A DNA stretch of 16,498 bases from Christensenellaceae bacterium (GCA_948482865.1 CAOMHR010000014.1:1-16498); one strand, 5' to 3'. Counted from the stretch's first letter, positions 7,180 through 15,304 are shown. The notes: a model not told the origin generated them from the letters alone. A program made the numbers and translations.

Positions 7180-9276
7180 TTACTTATTCTTTTTTGCATT
7201 TGCAATCAAATCGCCGAGCGACGTGCCAACCGAGATGCTGCCTTCGCTCCAATTTGAAAGCTCGTCATCGCTATGCCGTCTGGGAGCGCGAGTCCTTCTG
7301 TTGCCGCTTTCTTCTTCGTCTGATTCATTGAACTGTCTGTGAGAAGATTTTCTTTCAGGTTCGGGCAGAAGAGCTTTAATTGAAAGGTTCATCTTTTTAA
7401 GATCGGTATCCAAAGCAATAACTTTAGCGTCAACTTCGTCGCCGACATTAAGAACAGTTGCCGGAGTTTCAATTCTTTCATAACTTATTTGCGATACGTG
7501 AACGAGACCGTCAATACCTTTTTCCACTTCAACAAATGCGCCGAAAGGAACAATTCTTACAACCTTACCGTGAATAACATCGCCTACCGAATATTTTTCA
7601 TCAACTAAGTCCCAAGGCTGGGGCTGAAGCTGTTTATAACCGATAGAAACTTTTTTATTATCTTTATCAATTTTAAGAACTTTGAAATTATAAGTTTTGC
7701 CGATTTCGAGAACGTCCGTAACATTTTCCGTTCCGGTCCAGGAAAGGTCGGAAATATGGGCAAGGCAGTCAAAACCGTTTACAGAAACAAATGCACCGAA
7801 ACCAGTAACTCTTTCAACTTTGCCTTCTACAACGTCACCGACAGAAATTGTTGCAAAAAATTCTTCGGTCTTTGCCTGTTTAGCCGATTCTTTTATTTCG
7901 AGTTCTTCCTGCAATATTACACGCTGGGATGCAATAATTTCTTTTCTGCCGGTCTTTCTTACTTCGATTGCGCGAAGACGCAACGTTTTACCAACGTACT
8001 TGGTCATATCTTTAACAAATCCGGGGCGGATTTCTTTTGCCGGCACAAAAATCTGATAGGTGCCAAGCTGTGAAACGAGTCCGCCTTTATTGGTTCCCGT
8101 ACAAACTACAGAAAACTCTTTGCCTGCTTCTATATCTGCGCTGAGCGCTTCTTCTTCCGCCAACATTTTAATCATTTTCTGCGAAAGTTTCAAAACAGGT
8201 TTAAGTTCTACGACAAGTAAATCGATAGTTTCGCCGATTTTATCCATATATTCGTCTGCGTTGTAATTTTCGCAGTCGAGTTCGTCTTTACTCAAAGCGA
8301 TTTCCTTCTTTGAGAAAGGCAACAAAATCTGCAAGCCTTCGTCCGTAGCCTGTGAAATAGTGGCTTGAACAATCTGACCTTTTTTGAACTTCGATTCGTT
8401 GTCTATTTTAGCAACTACATCAGCCATTGAATTAGTTGCTTTAACTTCTGTGCTTTCTTCCATCTTTAAGAGAACCTCCCGGGTTTGCGCATTCGGGGTT
8501 GACGCCCCTGAAACAATACCTACACTTTTAAATTTTTTTATTTTAGAATAATCTAAATCTTCGGCGTTTGATAATCTGAAAACATTGTCACAGTGCGCTT
8601 TTGCAAGTTCATAAAGTTTGTTGGTATTGCTACTGTTAAGTCCGCCTATTACCAGCATAGCTTCACACTGTTTTGCGAGTTTTTCAGTCTCAAGTTGCCG
8701 TTCTATAGTAGTATAACAAATCGTCTTAAAAACAGCAACTGTTTTTTTACACACTTTTTTAATATTTTTAACAATTTTTTCAAATTTTTCGGCAGAAAAG
8801 GTTGTTTGACACACTACGCAAAGGCTTTTTTGCGCGATTTCCGTCGGAATTCTGTTCACATCATTTAAAACAAGCGCTTCACCGCACCATCCAAGCAACC
8901 CCACAACTTCGGGGTGTTCGGGTTCTCCGACTATAATTATATACTTACCCTGCGCACTTTGTTGTTCGACAATAGTTTGAGTCCGTTTTACAAAACCGCA
9001 GGTACAGTCTATTATCTTTATTCTTTTTTCGCAACATTTATCGTAATATGATTTCGGTACCCCGTGGGAACGAAATATTACCGTACTTCCGCAAGGAATG
9101 TCGTCAAGGGAATCGGCAACTTTAAGCCCGCTGTCACTGATAGCCTTTACAACTTCGGCGTTATGGATAATTTCACCCAAAACCCAGGTATCGCTGTCTT
9201 TAACTGAAAGCGCGGTATTTACGGCAAACTCCACACCCTTGCAAAAGCCGCTGTTTTTTGCAATATATATTTCCAT
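7180..9276 (-). CDS. ispH: IspH (LytB) fused to ribosomal protein S1-like domains
   Basis: The N-terminal ~275 residues are 4-hydroxy-3-methylbut-2-enyl diphosphate reductase, the last step of the MEP isoprenoid pathway. The three 4Fe-4S cysteines are Cys12 (GFCKGV), Cys93 (CTCGFVKR) and Cys187 (TICYTT). Other active-site residues are His38, His71 (SHGVP), the Glu of HPEVVG (123) and the GGLNSSNTNKL loop. After a short linker come about four S1 RNA-binding domains (about 298-375, 385-455, 478-548, 563-635). The last two are canonical (GFGAFV, LAHISDLS; PFGAFVEV, LVHVSQIS) and the first two are degenerate. A charged Ser/Arg/Glu tail ends the 698 residues. This fusion is well known in Clostridia and presumably supplies the S1-like translation function. 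It starts six bases after plsC with no visible Shine-Dalgarno, unlike most other genes in the window, so it probably relies on coupling. Confidence 0.96.
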   Translation of the reverse strand: MEIYIAKNSGFCKGVEFAVNTALSVKDSDTWVLGEIIHNAEVVKAISDSGLKVADSLDDIPCGSTVIFRSHGVPKSYYDKCCEKRIKIIDCTCGFVKRTQTIVEQQSAQGKYIIIVGEPEHPEVVGLLGWCGEALVLNDVNRIPTEIAQKSLCVVCQTTFSAEKFEKIVKNIKKVCKKTVAVFKTICYTTIERQLETEKLAKQCEAMLVIGGLNSSNTNKLYELAKAHCDNVFRLSNAEDLDYSKIKKFKSVGIVSGASTPNAQTREVLLKMEESTEVKATNSMADVVAKIDNESKFKKGQIVQATISQATDEGLQILLPFSKKEIALSKDELDCENYNADEYMDKIGETIDLLVVELKPVLKLSQKMIKMLAEEEALSADIEAGKEFSVVCTGTNKGGLVSQLGTYQIFVPAKEIRPGFVKDMTKYVGKTLRLRAIEVRKTGRKEIIASQRVILQEELEIKESAKQAKTEEFFATISVGDVVEGKVERVTGFGAFVSVNGFDCLAHISDLSWTGTENVTDVLEIGKTYNFKVLKIDKDNKKVSIGYKQLQPQPWDLVDEKYSVGDVIHGKVVRIVPFGAFVEVEKGIDGLVHVSQISYERIETPATVLNVGDEVDAKVIALDTDLKKMNLSIKALLPEPERKSSHRQFNESDEEESGNRRTRAPRRHSDDELSNWSEGSISVGTSLGDLIANAKKNK

Positions 9277-9282
9277 AAGATA

Positions 9283-9951
9283 TTATTTTTGTTTTTGCTT
9301 CTTTTTTGAAAGCATGTCAGAGAGTCTGTCGTACAATTCCAATATTTTTTCACGCAAAATTTCGTCACACGCCTTAATATCTTCTTCAGTAAGTTTTTTG
9401 CCATAATATTCGGTAAACTCAATAGGTTCGCCATATAAAGCGTGAGCCATTTTTAAAAATCTTATTTTTTTAACCTGCACAAACGGTATTACAGGCGTCT
9501 TTGTTTTTATAGCAAGCGCTGTAGCCCCGCTTTTAAAAGGCAATAATTTTTCGTTAGTCTTATTCCGCTTACCTTCGGGGAAAATCACGATTGATTCGCC
9601 GTTTTTAATATATTTCATAGCTTTCAACATGCCGTTCATATCGTTTCCGTCGCGGTAGACGGGAATGCACTCGCATTTCGTAACGAACTTCTTCATTAAT
9701 CCCTTTTCAAACAGCTCTTTTTTTGCCATAAAATGAACGGGCTTTTTAGTAGCCATAGCGGCAAAAACAACATCCAGTGCGCTAAGATGGTTACCTATGA
9801 TTATATACGGTCTGTCTTCATACGGTTTGGCGGGCTTATGCGTTTTAAAAGGAAAAAAGGGCGTAAACAAAAAATGTTTTGCCCGATGCATAAACCTGAA
9901 CCATTTTTCAAAATCGGTAAGTTTTTTCTTTTCTTTTTTTGTCATATTCAA
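9283..9951 (-). CDS. plsC: 1-acyl-sn-glycerol-3-phosphate acyltransferase (PlsC family)
   Basis: This membrane-associated acyltransferase places the second acyl chain on lysophosphatidic acid to make phosphatidic acid. The 222-residue protein shows the defining motifs in order: NHLSALD (His55 to Asp60, the HX4D catalytic pair), CIPVYRDGND around 94-103, FPEGKRN (124-130, glycerol-phosphate binding) and VIPFVQ. A hydrophobic, aromatic-rich stretch (about residues 17-35) may associate with the membrane. The start is uncertain. TTG at 9951 sits six bases after AGGA and overlaps the cmk stop; ATG at 9945 is two codons further in and has a long 12-base spacing. Either way it is translationally coupled to the upstream aroH-cmk gene. 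The family is certain; the exact acyl acceptor is inferred. Confidence 0.9.
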   Translation of the reverse strand: MNMTKKEKKKLTDFEKWFRFMHRAKHFLFTPFFPFKTHKPAKPYEDRPYIIIGNHLSALDVVFAAMATKKPVHFMAKKELFEKGLMKKFVTKCECIPVYRDGNDMNGMLKAMKYIKNGESIVIFPEGKRNKTNEKLLPFKSGATALAIKTKTPVIPFVQVKKIRFLKMAHALYGEPIEFTEYYGKKLTEEDIKACDEILREKILELYDRLSDMLSKKKQKQK

Positions 9952-10955
9952 ATTTTTTCCTGAACTTTTTCTAAAATCAAGGTTGACACTTCGTTTATTG
10001 TCAATTTGCTTGTATCTATTTCAATAGCATCATCAACCTTAACTAACGGCGCGATTTTACGGGTTTTGTCTTGATTATCCCTTTGTTCTATTTCGCGTAG
10101 TACTTCGCAAAACGATTGATTTATGCCTTTTGCGCTATTTTCTTTCATTCTACGCTCGGCGCGGACTTCGGAAGATGCTGTAAGATAGAATTTATGCTCG
10201 GCATCGGGTAAAACATTAGAACCGATATCTCTTCCGTCAAGTACGCAGGAATTAGTTGCCGCAATTTCCCGCTGCAAATTAACCATGCTTGTCCTGACGC
10301 ACTCGTGAGCGGAAACTTTTGAAGCCAACATAGAAATCTCAGGCGTACGTATTTTATCCGATACGTCTTCACCATTTAATATTGTCTTTTGTGTACCGTT
10401 TTCATACTTAATTGAAATTTTGATTGATTCAATTAGATTTTTAACATCCAAAGCATTATTAACGTCGATTTTTGCACGAACACAAGCTAAGGCTACCGCA
10501 CGGTACATTGCACCGGTATCCAAATAAAGTATATCCAATTTTGCTGCAAGAATTTTTGCAATAGTGCTCTTTCCGCTGCCGGCAGGACCATCGATAGCTA
10601 TATTCAATTTTTTTGTTAAATCCTTTCTCAAATTCACTGCTCTCTCCAAATATATATGTTTAGGTGTTTTTTCAATCTCCGCGAGAACCATAACTCTTAT
10701 ACATTTGTTTAAACTACCGCAGATATCCGGTTCTACCGATGAATAAAGCGCGCAACTAAAAAATCCTGCTTCCCTTGCCGCTTTTGCGGGATAATAAGAA
10801 CGGATATCGGAAGTATTTGAAAACATAATGCAAATTATATCAGCTTCACAAAGGTCATTCTCTTCTACAATCTTTAAAAGTAAAGATTTAACATTTTTTT
10901 TGATGGCTTCGGCTGAATCATTCTCAACCGTTGTAGCGCCACGAATTGCTTTCAT
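9948..10955 (-). CDS. cmk: Fused AroH-type chorismate mutase / cytidylate kinase
   Basis: This single 335-residue frame joins two enzymes. Residues 1-113 are an AroH-class chorismate mutase (chorismate to prephenate, for Phe and Tyr). IRGATTVE (4-11) holds Arg5, YPAKAAREAG (56-65) holds Arg61, and Glu75, Arg87 (KCIRVM), Tyr102 and Arg110 (YLERAVNLR) match the Bacillus subtilis AroH active-site residues. From residue 117 comes cytidylate kinase (CMP/dCMP phosphorylation by ATP), with the P-loop IAIDGPAGSGKST (119-131), LDTGAMYRA, VLDGRDIGSNVLPDA and ERRMKE. The linker is only three or four residues. I chose the ATG at 10955 because AAGGA lies seven bases upstream and it gives the native AroH N-terminus. 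The longer frame from 10988 has no such support and would overlap the upstream gene. The junction contains a 7-A run and a Shine-Dalgarno-like AAAGGA, so it needs confirmation. Confidence 0.92.
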   Translation of the reverse strand: MKAIRGATTVENDSAEAIKKNVKSLLLKIVEENDLCEADIICIMFSNTSDIRSYYPAKAAREAGFFSCALYSSVEPDICGSLNKCIRVMVLAEIEKTPKHIYLERAVNLRKDLTKKLNIAIDGPAGSGKSTIAKILAAKLDILYLDTGAMYRAVALACVRAKIDVNNALDVKNLIESIKISIKYENGTQKTILNGEDVSDKIRTPEISMLASKVSAHECVRTSMVNLQREIAATNSCVLDGRDIGSNVLPDAEHKFYLTASSEVRAERRMKENSAKGINQSFCEVLREIEQRDNQDKTRKIAPLVKVDDAIEIDTSKLTINEVSTLILEKVQEKI

Positions 10956-10962
10956 AATATAT

Positions 10963-10967
10963 TCCTT
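10963..10967 (-). promoter_or_regulatory. Ribosome binding site that sets the aroH-cmk start
   Basis: AAGGA on the minus strand, followed by seven bases (ATATATT) and ATG at 10955. It lies directly after the stop of the upstream flavoprotein gene. It argues for the internal ATG rather than the longer frame from 10988, and gives the AroH domain its usual N-terminus. Confidence 0.8.
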
Positions 10968-12186
10968 ATACATTATTGCCGGCAGCATATCCCGTAGAAA
11001 AAGCTATTTGTAGATTGAACCCACCGGTAAAAGCATCTATATCAAGTACTTCGCCACAAAAGTAAAGACCTTTTATAAATTTGCTTTCCATTGTTTTGGG
11101 GTTTATTTCCTTTACATCAACGCCGCCAGACGTAATAATAGCTTCTTCAAAGCCACGTAACGACAAAACGAGCATATCAAAGTTTTTAATATTTGTCAAT
11201 AAAAGCTGTCGTTCGTTTTTGGTTATTGAATTTACTTTCTTATCTGTCGATATATCGCATTTTGCAAGAACAACCGATATTAACGCAACAGGCAATATTT
11301 CTTTCAAGCAATTTGAAATACTCTTATTTTTATATTCTTCAAAATCACGCAAAAGTCTCTTGTCCAGTTGTTCTTCTGAAAGCGCAGGCTTTAAATCAAT
11401 CAACAGTTTCACTTTATTCAAATCCAATCTATTGATTAGGCTTGATGCAGATAAAATAATCGGACCAGACACTCCGAAATGAGTAAAAAGCATTTCGCCA
11501 AAAAATTTTTTCAATTTTTTACCGTCAAAATGTACCGTTAAATTTACGTTCTTCAACGAAAGTCCCTGCAGCTGCTTGTAATCATTTCCCTTCAGATTAA
11601 TGCCACAAAGCCCTTGTTTTAAGGGCACAATACTATGTCCAAAATCTCTTGCGAATTTATACCCATCCCCCGTAGAGCCTGTAGACGGATAACTTTTCCC
11701 ACCGGTGCAGACAATAACGTTATCGAACAAATAATTACCTTTTGAAGTTATTATGTCAAACATAGTACTATTCAAATTAATAATTTTGCTAACTTGTTCG
11801 TTAAAATTGAATATAACATTAACTGATTTGCAGTAATTTTCAAGACATTTAGTAACATCGCTTGCTTTGTCGGACTGCGGAAAAACTCTTGCCCCTCGTT
11901 CTATTTTAAGATTTAAACCGCCGTTTTCAAAAAAACTTATTGTGTCATTCGGTGAAAAAGCAAAAATACTGCTCGTCATAAACTTGGGATTGCTTACGAC
12001 ATTCTGAAGAAACTCTTCAGGAGTGCAGTCGTGAGTAACGTTGCACCTGCCTTTACCCGTTATATAAATTTTTTTGCCGCATTTCTCATTTTTTTCAAAT
12101 ACGGTTACATTATGTCCCTTTAAAGCCGCGAAGTATGCCGCAACAAGCCCAGCCGCTCCACCGCCGATAACTGCAATTTTACTCAT
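10966..12186 (-). CDS. BaiN/HI0933 family FAD-dependent oxidoreductase (YhiN-like)
   Basis: This 406-residue flavoprotein has an N-terminal dinucleotide-binding fold, KIAVIGGGAAGLVAA (3-17), then GKKIYITGKGRCNVTHD and GGKSYPSTGSTGDGY. Its C-terminal half carries GGVDVKEINPKTMESK and CGEVLDIDAFTGGFNLQ, the signature of the HI0933/BaiN family. Some members have been linked to reduction of bile-acid intermediates, but most have no known substrate, so no reaction is assigned here. I start it at the ATG at 12186, which follows AAGG by seven bases. A GTG at 12210 would add eight residues without a ribosome binding site. The gene ends 10 bases before aroH-cmk and opens the middle gene block. A strong RNA hairpin lies just upstream and overlaps its Shine-Dalgarno. 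Confidence 0.92.
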   Translation of the reverse strand: MSKIAVIGGGAAGLVAAYFAALKGHNVTVFEKNEKCGKKIYITGKGRCNVTHDCTPEEFLQNVVSNPKFMTSSIFAFSPNDTISFFENGGLNLKIERGARVFPQSDKASDVTKCLENYCKSVNVIFNFNEQVSKIINLNSTMFDIITSKGNYLFDNVIVCTGGKSYPSTGSTGDGYKFARDFGHSIVPLKQGLCGINLKGNDYKQLQGLSLKNVNLTVHFDGKKLKKFFGEMLFTHFGVSGPIILSASSLINRLDLNKVKLLIDLKPALSEEQLDKRLLRDFEEYKNKSISNCLKEILPVALISVVLAKCDISTDKKVNSITKNERQLLLTNIKNFDMLVLSLRGFEEAIITSGGVDVKEINPKTMESKFIKGLYFCGEVLDIDAFTGGFNLQIAFSTGYAAGNNV

Positions 12187-12195
12187 AACTAAACC

Positions 12196-12227
12196 TTGCG
12201 GCACAGACACAAAAGCCCATGCCGCAA
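12196..12227 (-). repeat. RNA hairpin between the decarboxylase operon and the flavoprotein gene
   Basis: The minus strand has an exact 8-bp inverted repeat, TTGCGGCA/TGCCGCAA. In RNA five more pairs form inside it (three of them G-U), giving a 13-bp stem with a 6-base loop (UUUUGU). The G-U pairs would be A-C mismatches on the other strand, which suggests the minus transcript is the relevant one. There is no T tract afterwards, so it is not an ordinary terminator. The 3' arm includes the first two bases of the AAGG Shine-Dalgarno of the next gene, so it may limit translation or mark a processing or pausing site. Confidence 0.6.
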
Positions 12228-12240
12228 ATATAATTTATTT

Positions 12241-13665
12241 TTAAACAGGATAAACCCTGTTCGGATTATCTGCCAAATCTTTATCTATCCCTACTTTTTG
12301 TGCTTTACGCCATTTGAAATAATTTGTAGACACTTCAGGGAACAGCGCATAAGAAAGAACGTCTTCGGGCTTTTCATAGAACCCGTCCGCCTTTACTTTT
12401 TCTGTAAGCGATTGCATTTCACTTTCAATAAGGTCGGCAGGACGGCACGAAATTATTTCTTCGCCGCTCTTGGTACACATATCAACTACGTTTTTACTCT
12501 TCTCTCCAGGCAACGCACCGTATTTTCCGAGTATTAAATCTTTGTACTGCGCCGTTATTGTCTTATATCTTCCAAGCAAGATATTCCAAACTGCCTGTGT
12601 GCCAACAATCTGACTTGTCGGAGTCACAAGCGGCGGATAACCGCAGTCCTTTCTGACTTCGGGCACTTCCGCAAGGCAGTCAAGTAACTTCTCTTCCTGC
12701 CCCGCCTGTTTAAGCTGACTTATAAGATTTGAAAGCATTCCGCCGGGAACTTGATACAAAAGCGTATTTATGTCTATCTTTCTTACCTTGGGGTTGAGAT
12801 GTCCGTCCTTTTCAAGCCGCGCAGCAACCTGATTAAAATGCTTAACCAAAGGTAAAAGTTGCTCAATATCTATACCTGTATCATACTGCGTACCCTTCAA
12901 AGTTGCCACTATCGGCTCGGTCGCGGGATTGGAAGTACCGTTTCCAAGCGGTGAAAGCGCACAGTCAACAATATCAACGCCGGCTTGGATTGCCATAAGG
13001 TTTATCATATCTCCCGTTCCGGAAGTATTGTGCGTGTGCAGATGAACTTTCGTATCGGGTTTTAATGCTTTTTTCAGCTTTGAAACAACATCGTAAGCAG
13101 TAAACGGCAACAAAAGATTTGCCATATCCTTAATGCAAATATTGTCAGCGCCCATACTTTCAAGCTGTTTTGCAAGATTTACAAAGTACTCTGTCGTGTG
13201 TACCGGACTGGTTGTATATGAAATTGCCGCTTCACAAACGCATTTATCTTTTCCGTATTTTTTAATAGATTTTATTGACGTTTCCAAATTTCTCGGATCG
13301 TTAAGCGCGTCAAAAACCCTTATTATTCCAACACCGTTTTCTATAGACTTGTCGATAAAACTGTCTACAACGTCATCGGCATAATGTCTGTAACCCAAAA
13401 GATTTTGACCGCGCAACAACATTTGAATCGGCGTCTTTTTAAGATACTTTTTCAGATTGCGCAATCTGTCCCAAGGGTCTTCATTTAAAAATCTTAAACA
13501 AGAATCAAACGTTGCTCCGCCCCATGCTTCAAGCGAATAGAAGCCTATTTCATCAAGCAAAGGCAACACAGGTTCCATTTCGTCAAATCTCATTCTTGTT
13601 GCCGCATGCGATTGATGTGCGTCGCGAAGAATTGTATCTGTAATTAATACTTTTTTACTTTCCAT
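12241..13665 (-). CDS. oadA: OadA/PycB-type carboxyltransferase subunit (no biotin domain)
   Basis: This 474-residue protein is the carboxyltransferase subunit of oxaloacetate decarboxylase, pyruvate carboxylase subunit B or transcarboxylase 5S type. It moves CO2 between oxaloacetate/pyruvate and biotin. The TIM-barrel residues are visible: metal ligand Asp15 in TILRDAHQS, LLRGQNLLGYRHYADD (83-98), the carbamylated-Lys position 179 in CIKDMANLL, and metal ligands His208 and His210 in HLHTHNTSG. The conserved region with YPPLVTPTSQIVGTQAV follows. The protein ends soon after the C-terminal helical region (EKPEDVLSYALFPEV) and has no biotinyl domain, which is encoded separately upstream. The ATG at 13665 has GGGAG six bases before it. 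It is the last gene of the operon, 12 bases after oadB. With OadB it would decarboxylate oxaloacetate; with the co-encoded CoA-type carboxyltransferase it could act as a transcarboxylase. Confidence 0.93.
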   Translation of the reverse strand: MESKKVLITDTILRDAHQSHAATRMRFDEMEPVLPLLDEIGFYSLEAWGGATFDSCLRFLNEDPWDRLRNLKKYLKKTPIQMLLRGQNLLGYRHYADDVVDSFIDKSIENGVGIIRVFDALNDPRNLETSIKSIKKYGKDKCVCEAAISYTTSPVHTTEYFVNLAKQLESMGADNICIKDMANLLLPFTAYDVVSKLKKALKPDTKVHLHTHNTSGTGDMINLMAIQAGVDIVDCALSPLGNGTSNPATEPIVATLKGTQYDTGIDIEQLLPLVKHFNQVAARLEKDGHLNPKVRKIDINTLLYQVPGGMLSNLISQLKQAGQEEKLLDCLAEVPEVRKDCGYPPLVTPTSQIVGTQAVWNILLGRYKTITAQYKDLILGKYGALPGEKSKNVVDMCTKSGEEIISCRPADLIESEMQSLTEKVKADGFYEKPEDVLSYALFPEVSTNYFKWRKAQKVGIDKDLADNPNRVYPV

Positions 13666-13677
13666 AAATTGCTCCCG

Positions 13678-14940
13678 TTATGCTATCACTGATTCGATTG
13701 CCGATACAACGGCTTCCGTTGCCGTACCGTCAACGTAACCGTTAAAGCACGCTATCAATATACCAGCGGCAATTGCCGAACCTATTACTCCTGCAACATT
13801 GGGTCCCATTGCATGCATCAATAAATGGTTTTGCGGGTCGTATTCCCGTCCAACGTCTTCGGATATTCTTGCCGCCATAGGAACGGCAGAAACTCCGGCA
13901 GAGCCTATCAAAGGATTTATTTGCCCCTTTGTAACTTTACACATTATTTTAGCAACAAGCAAACCGCCGATCGTGCCTATTATAAACGCAAACAAGCCAA
14001 GCCCTATAATTTTTAAAGTATCTAACGAAAGGAATATTTCACCTTTTGCCTTACTGCCCACCGCAATACCAAGGAAAATCGTTATAGTATTCATAAGACC
14101 GTTTTGCGCTTGTGTTGAAAGCCTGTCAACCACACCCGATTCTTTAAACAGATTACCGAGCATGAGCATACCCAAAAGTGCTATGGACTGCGGAAGAATT
14201 ATGCCTACTACTAAAGTTACTATCAAAGGGAACAAAATCTTTTCGAGTTTGCTTACCTGACGCAACGGCTTCATCCTTATCATTCTCTCTTTTTTGGTAG
14301 TAAGAACACGCATAAGCGGTTTCTGAATTATAGGTATGAGCGCCATATATGAATAGGCAGCAATTGCGATAGTCGGAATATATTTTTCGGAAAGGATGGA
14401 CGTGGTCATTATTGCCGTGGGACCGTCCGCTCCGCCTATTATGGCAATTGCCGCAGCGGCAGCAACCGAAAATCCGAGTAAAATAGCGAGTATAAACGCT
14501 ACAAAAATTCCCAACTGTGCGCCTGCGCCAATAAGCATACTTTTAGGATTTGCAATCAGCGGTCCGAAATCAGTCATTGCGCCTATTCCAAGGAATATCA
14601 AAGGCGGATAAATAACTTTATCGACTCCGAAATACAAATACCACAAAAGCCCGCGGGATTTTACTGTTACGTATTCATACCCGGTTAACTTATTTCCGGC
14701 TTCGTCCAAACCGTATTCACCCCAAAGCACGCTTTCCGCACCCGGTATATTAATAAGAAACATACCGAACGCTATAGGTAAAAGCAGCATCGGTTCAAAT
14801 TTCTTAACTATGGCGAGAAACATTAAAACAAACGAAATCAGCAACATTACGTAATTTTGCCAATCTCCCTGCACAAAGCCCATAGACTCGTACAGGTTGC
14901 CGAATATTTCGCCAAAGTTTATAAGTAAACTTTGTTGCAT
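13678..14940 (-). CDS. oadB: Sodium-translocating biotin-dependent decarboxylase, beta subunit OadB/GcdB/MmdB
   Basis: This integral membrane pump subunit decarboxylates carboxybiotin and uses the energy to export Na+. It has 420 residues with many hydrophobic helices. It contains IIGGADGPTAIMTT, whose Asp172 aligns with Asp203 of Klebsiella OadB. The other Klebsiella residues known to be needed for pumping are all at matching spacing: Tyr198, Asn342, Gly346, Ser351 and Arg358 (INPLIGSAGVSAVPMAARIS). The NVAGVIGSAIAAG segment closes the family signature. The ATG at 14940 has GGAGG five bases upstream. The gene starts 13 bases after the biotin carrier gene. Sequence alone does not say whether the substrate is oxaloacetate, glutaconyl-CoA or methylmalonyl-CoA. 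That depends on the carboxyltransferase partner, of which this operon has two. Confidence 0.95.
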   Translation of the reverse strand: MQQSLLINFGEIFGNLYESMGFVQGDWQNYVMLLISFVLMFLAIVKKFEPMLLLPIAFGMFLINIPGAESVLWGEYGLDEAGNKLTGYEYVTVKSRGLLWYLYFGVDKVIYPPLIFLGIGAMTDFGPLIANPKSMLIGAGAQLGIFVAFILAILLGFSVAAAAAIAIIGGADGPTAIMTTSILSEKYIPTIAIAAYSYMALIPIIQKPLMRVLTTKKERMIRMKPLRQVSKLEKILFPLIVTLVVGIILPQSIALLGMLMLGNLFKESGVVDRLSTQAQNGLMNTITIFLGIAVGSKAKGEIFLSLDTLKIIGLGLFAFIIGTIGGLLVAKIMCKVTKGQINPLIGSAGVSAVPMAARISEDVGREYDPQNHLLMHAMGPNVAGVIGSAIAAGILIACFNGYVDGTATEAVVSAIESVIA

Positions 14941-14953
14941 ATAGCCTCCGAAA

Positions 14954-15304
14954 TCAGCTTATTACGGCAAGCACCGCGTTCGTTTCTACATTAGCGCCTT
15001 TTACAACGCCAAACGTAACTTTTCCGTCGCAGGGCGCGGTAATTTCATTATCCATTTTCATCGCTTCGAGAACCATTATGGGTTGGTCCTTTTTCACTGC
15101 GCTACCGTCGGCTACCAGAAGATTTTTAATTAAACCGGGGAAAGGCGACAAAACTTTTTCGCCTTCCGCAGAAATTTTTTGCGCTTTAGGCGCAACCGGA
15201 GCTACAGCCTGAACCGGAGCACTTTCTGCCACTACACCGTTTTCAACTTCATCAACGCCTACGGAATAACTTTTTCCGTCAATAGTTACAATAAAATTAC
15301 GCAT
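14954..15304 (-). CDS. Biotin carboxyl carrier protein of the sodium-pump decarboxylase
   Basis: This 116-residue protein ends in a biotinyl domain (about 46-116). The biotinylated Lys83 lies in the canonical EAMKM motif, preceded by FPGLIKNLLVADGS and followed by ITAPCDGKV. The N-terminal part (FIVTIDGKSYSVGVDE) and the Ala/Pro/Val linker (about 24-41) are typical of MmdC/GcdC-type carriers and transcarboxylase 1.3S. It would shuttle CO2 between the carboxyltransferases and OadB. AGGAG lies about 11 bases before the ATG at 15304, a rather long spacing, and overlaps the end of oadG. It is the only biotin carrier in the window, so both carboxyltransferases presumably share it. Confidence 0.94.
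   Translation of the reverse strand: MRNFIVTIDGKSYSVGVDEVENGVVAESAPVQAVAPVAPKAQKISAEGEKVLSPFPGLIKNLLVADGSAVKKDQPIMVLEAMKMDNEITAPCDGKVTFGVVKGANVETNAVLAVIS

Noticed and set aside
9948..10988. Longer AroH-Cmk frame starting at 10988
   Set aside because: It would overlap the upstream gene by 23 bases without a ribosome binding site, while AAGGA precedes the ATG at 10955, which gives the normal AroH N-terminus.
10966..12210. Longer flavoprotein starting at GTG 12210
   Set aside because: The ATG at 12186 has an AAGG site at the right distance and begins the fold in the usual way (MSKIAVIGGGAAG). The extra eight residues would lie within the hairpin region.
13799..14260. 153-codon open frame on the plus strand opposite oadB
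   Set aside because: It lies wholly inside a strongly conserved membrane-pump gene, has no ribosome binding site, and its composition mirrors the antisense of oadB. The same reasoning removes the plus-strand frames at 340-648, 734-982, 2009-2443, 7697-8073, 11081-11482 and 12196-12537.
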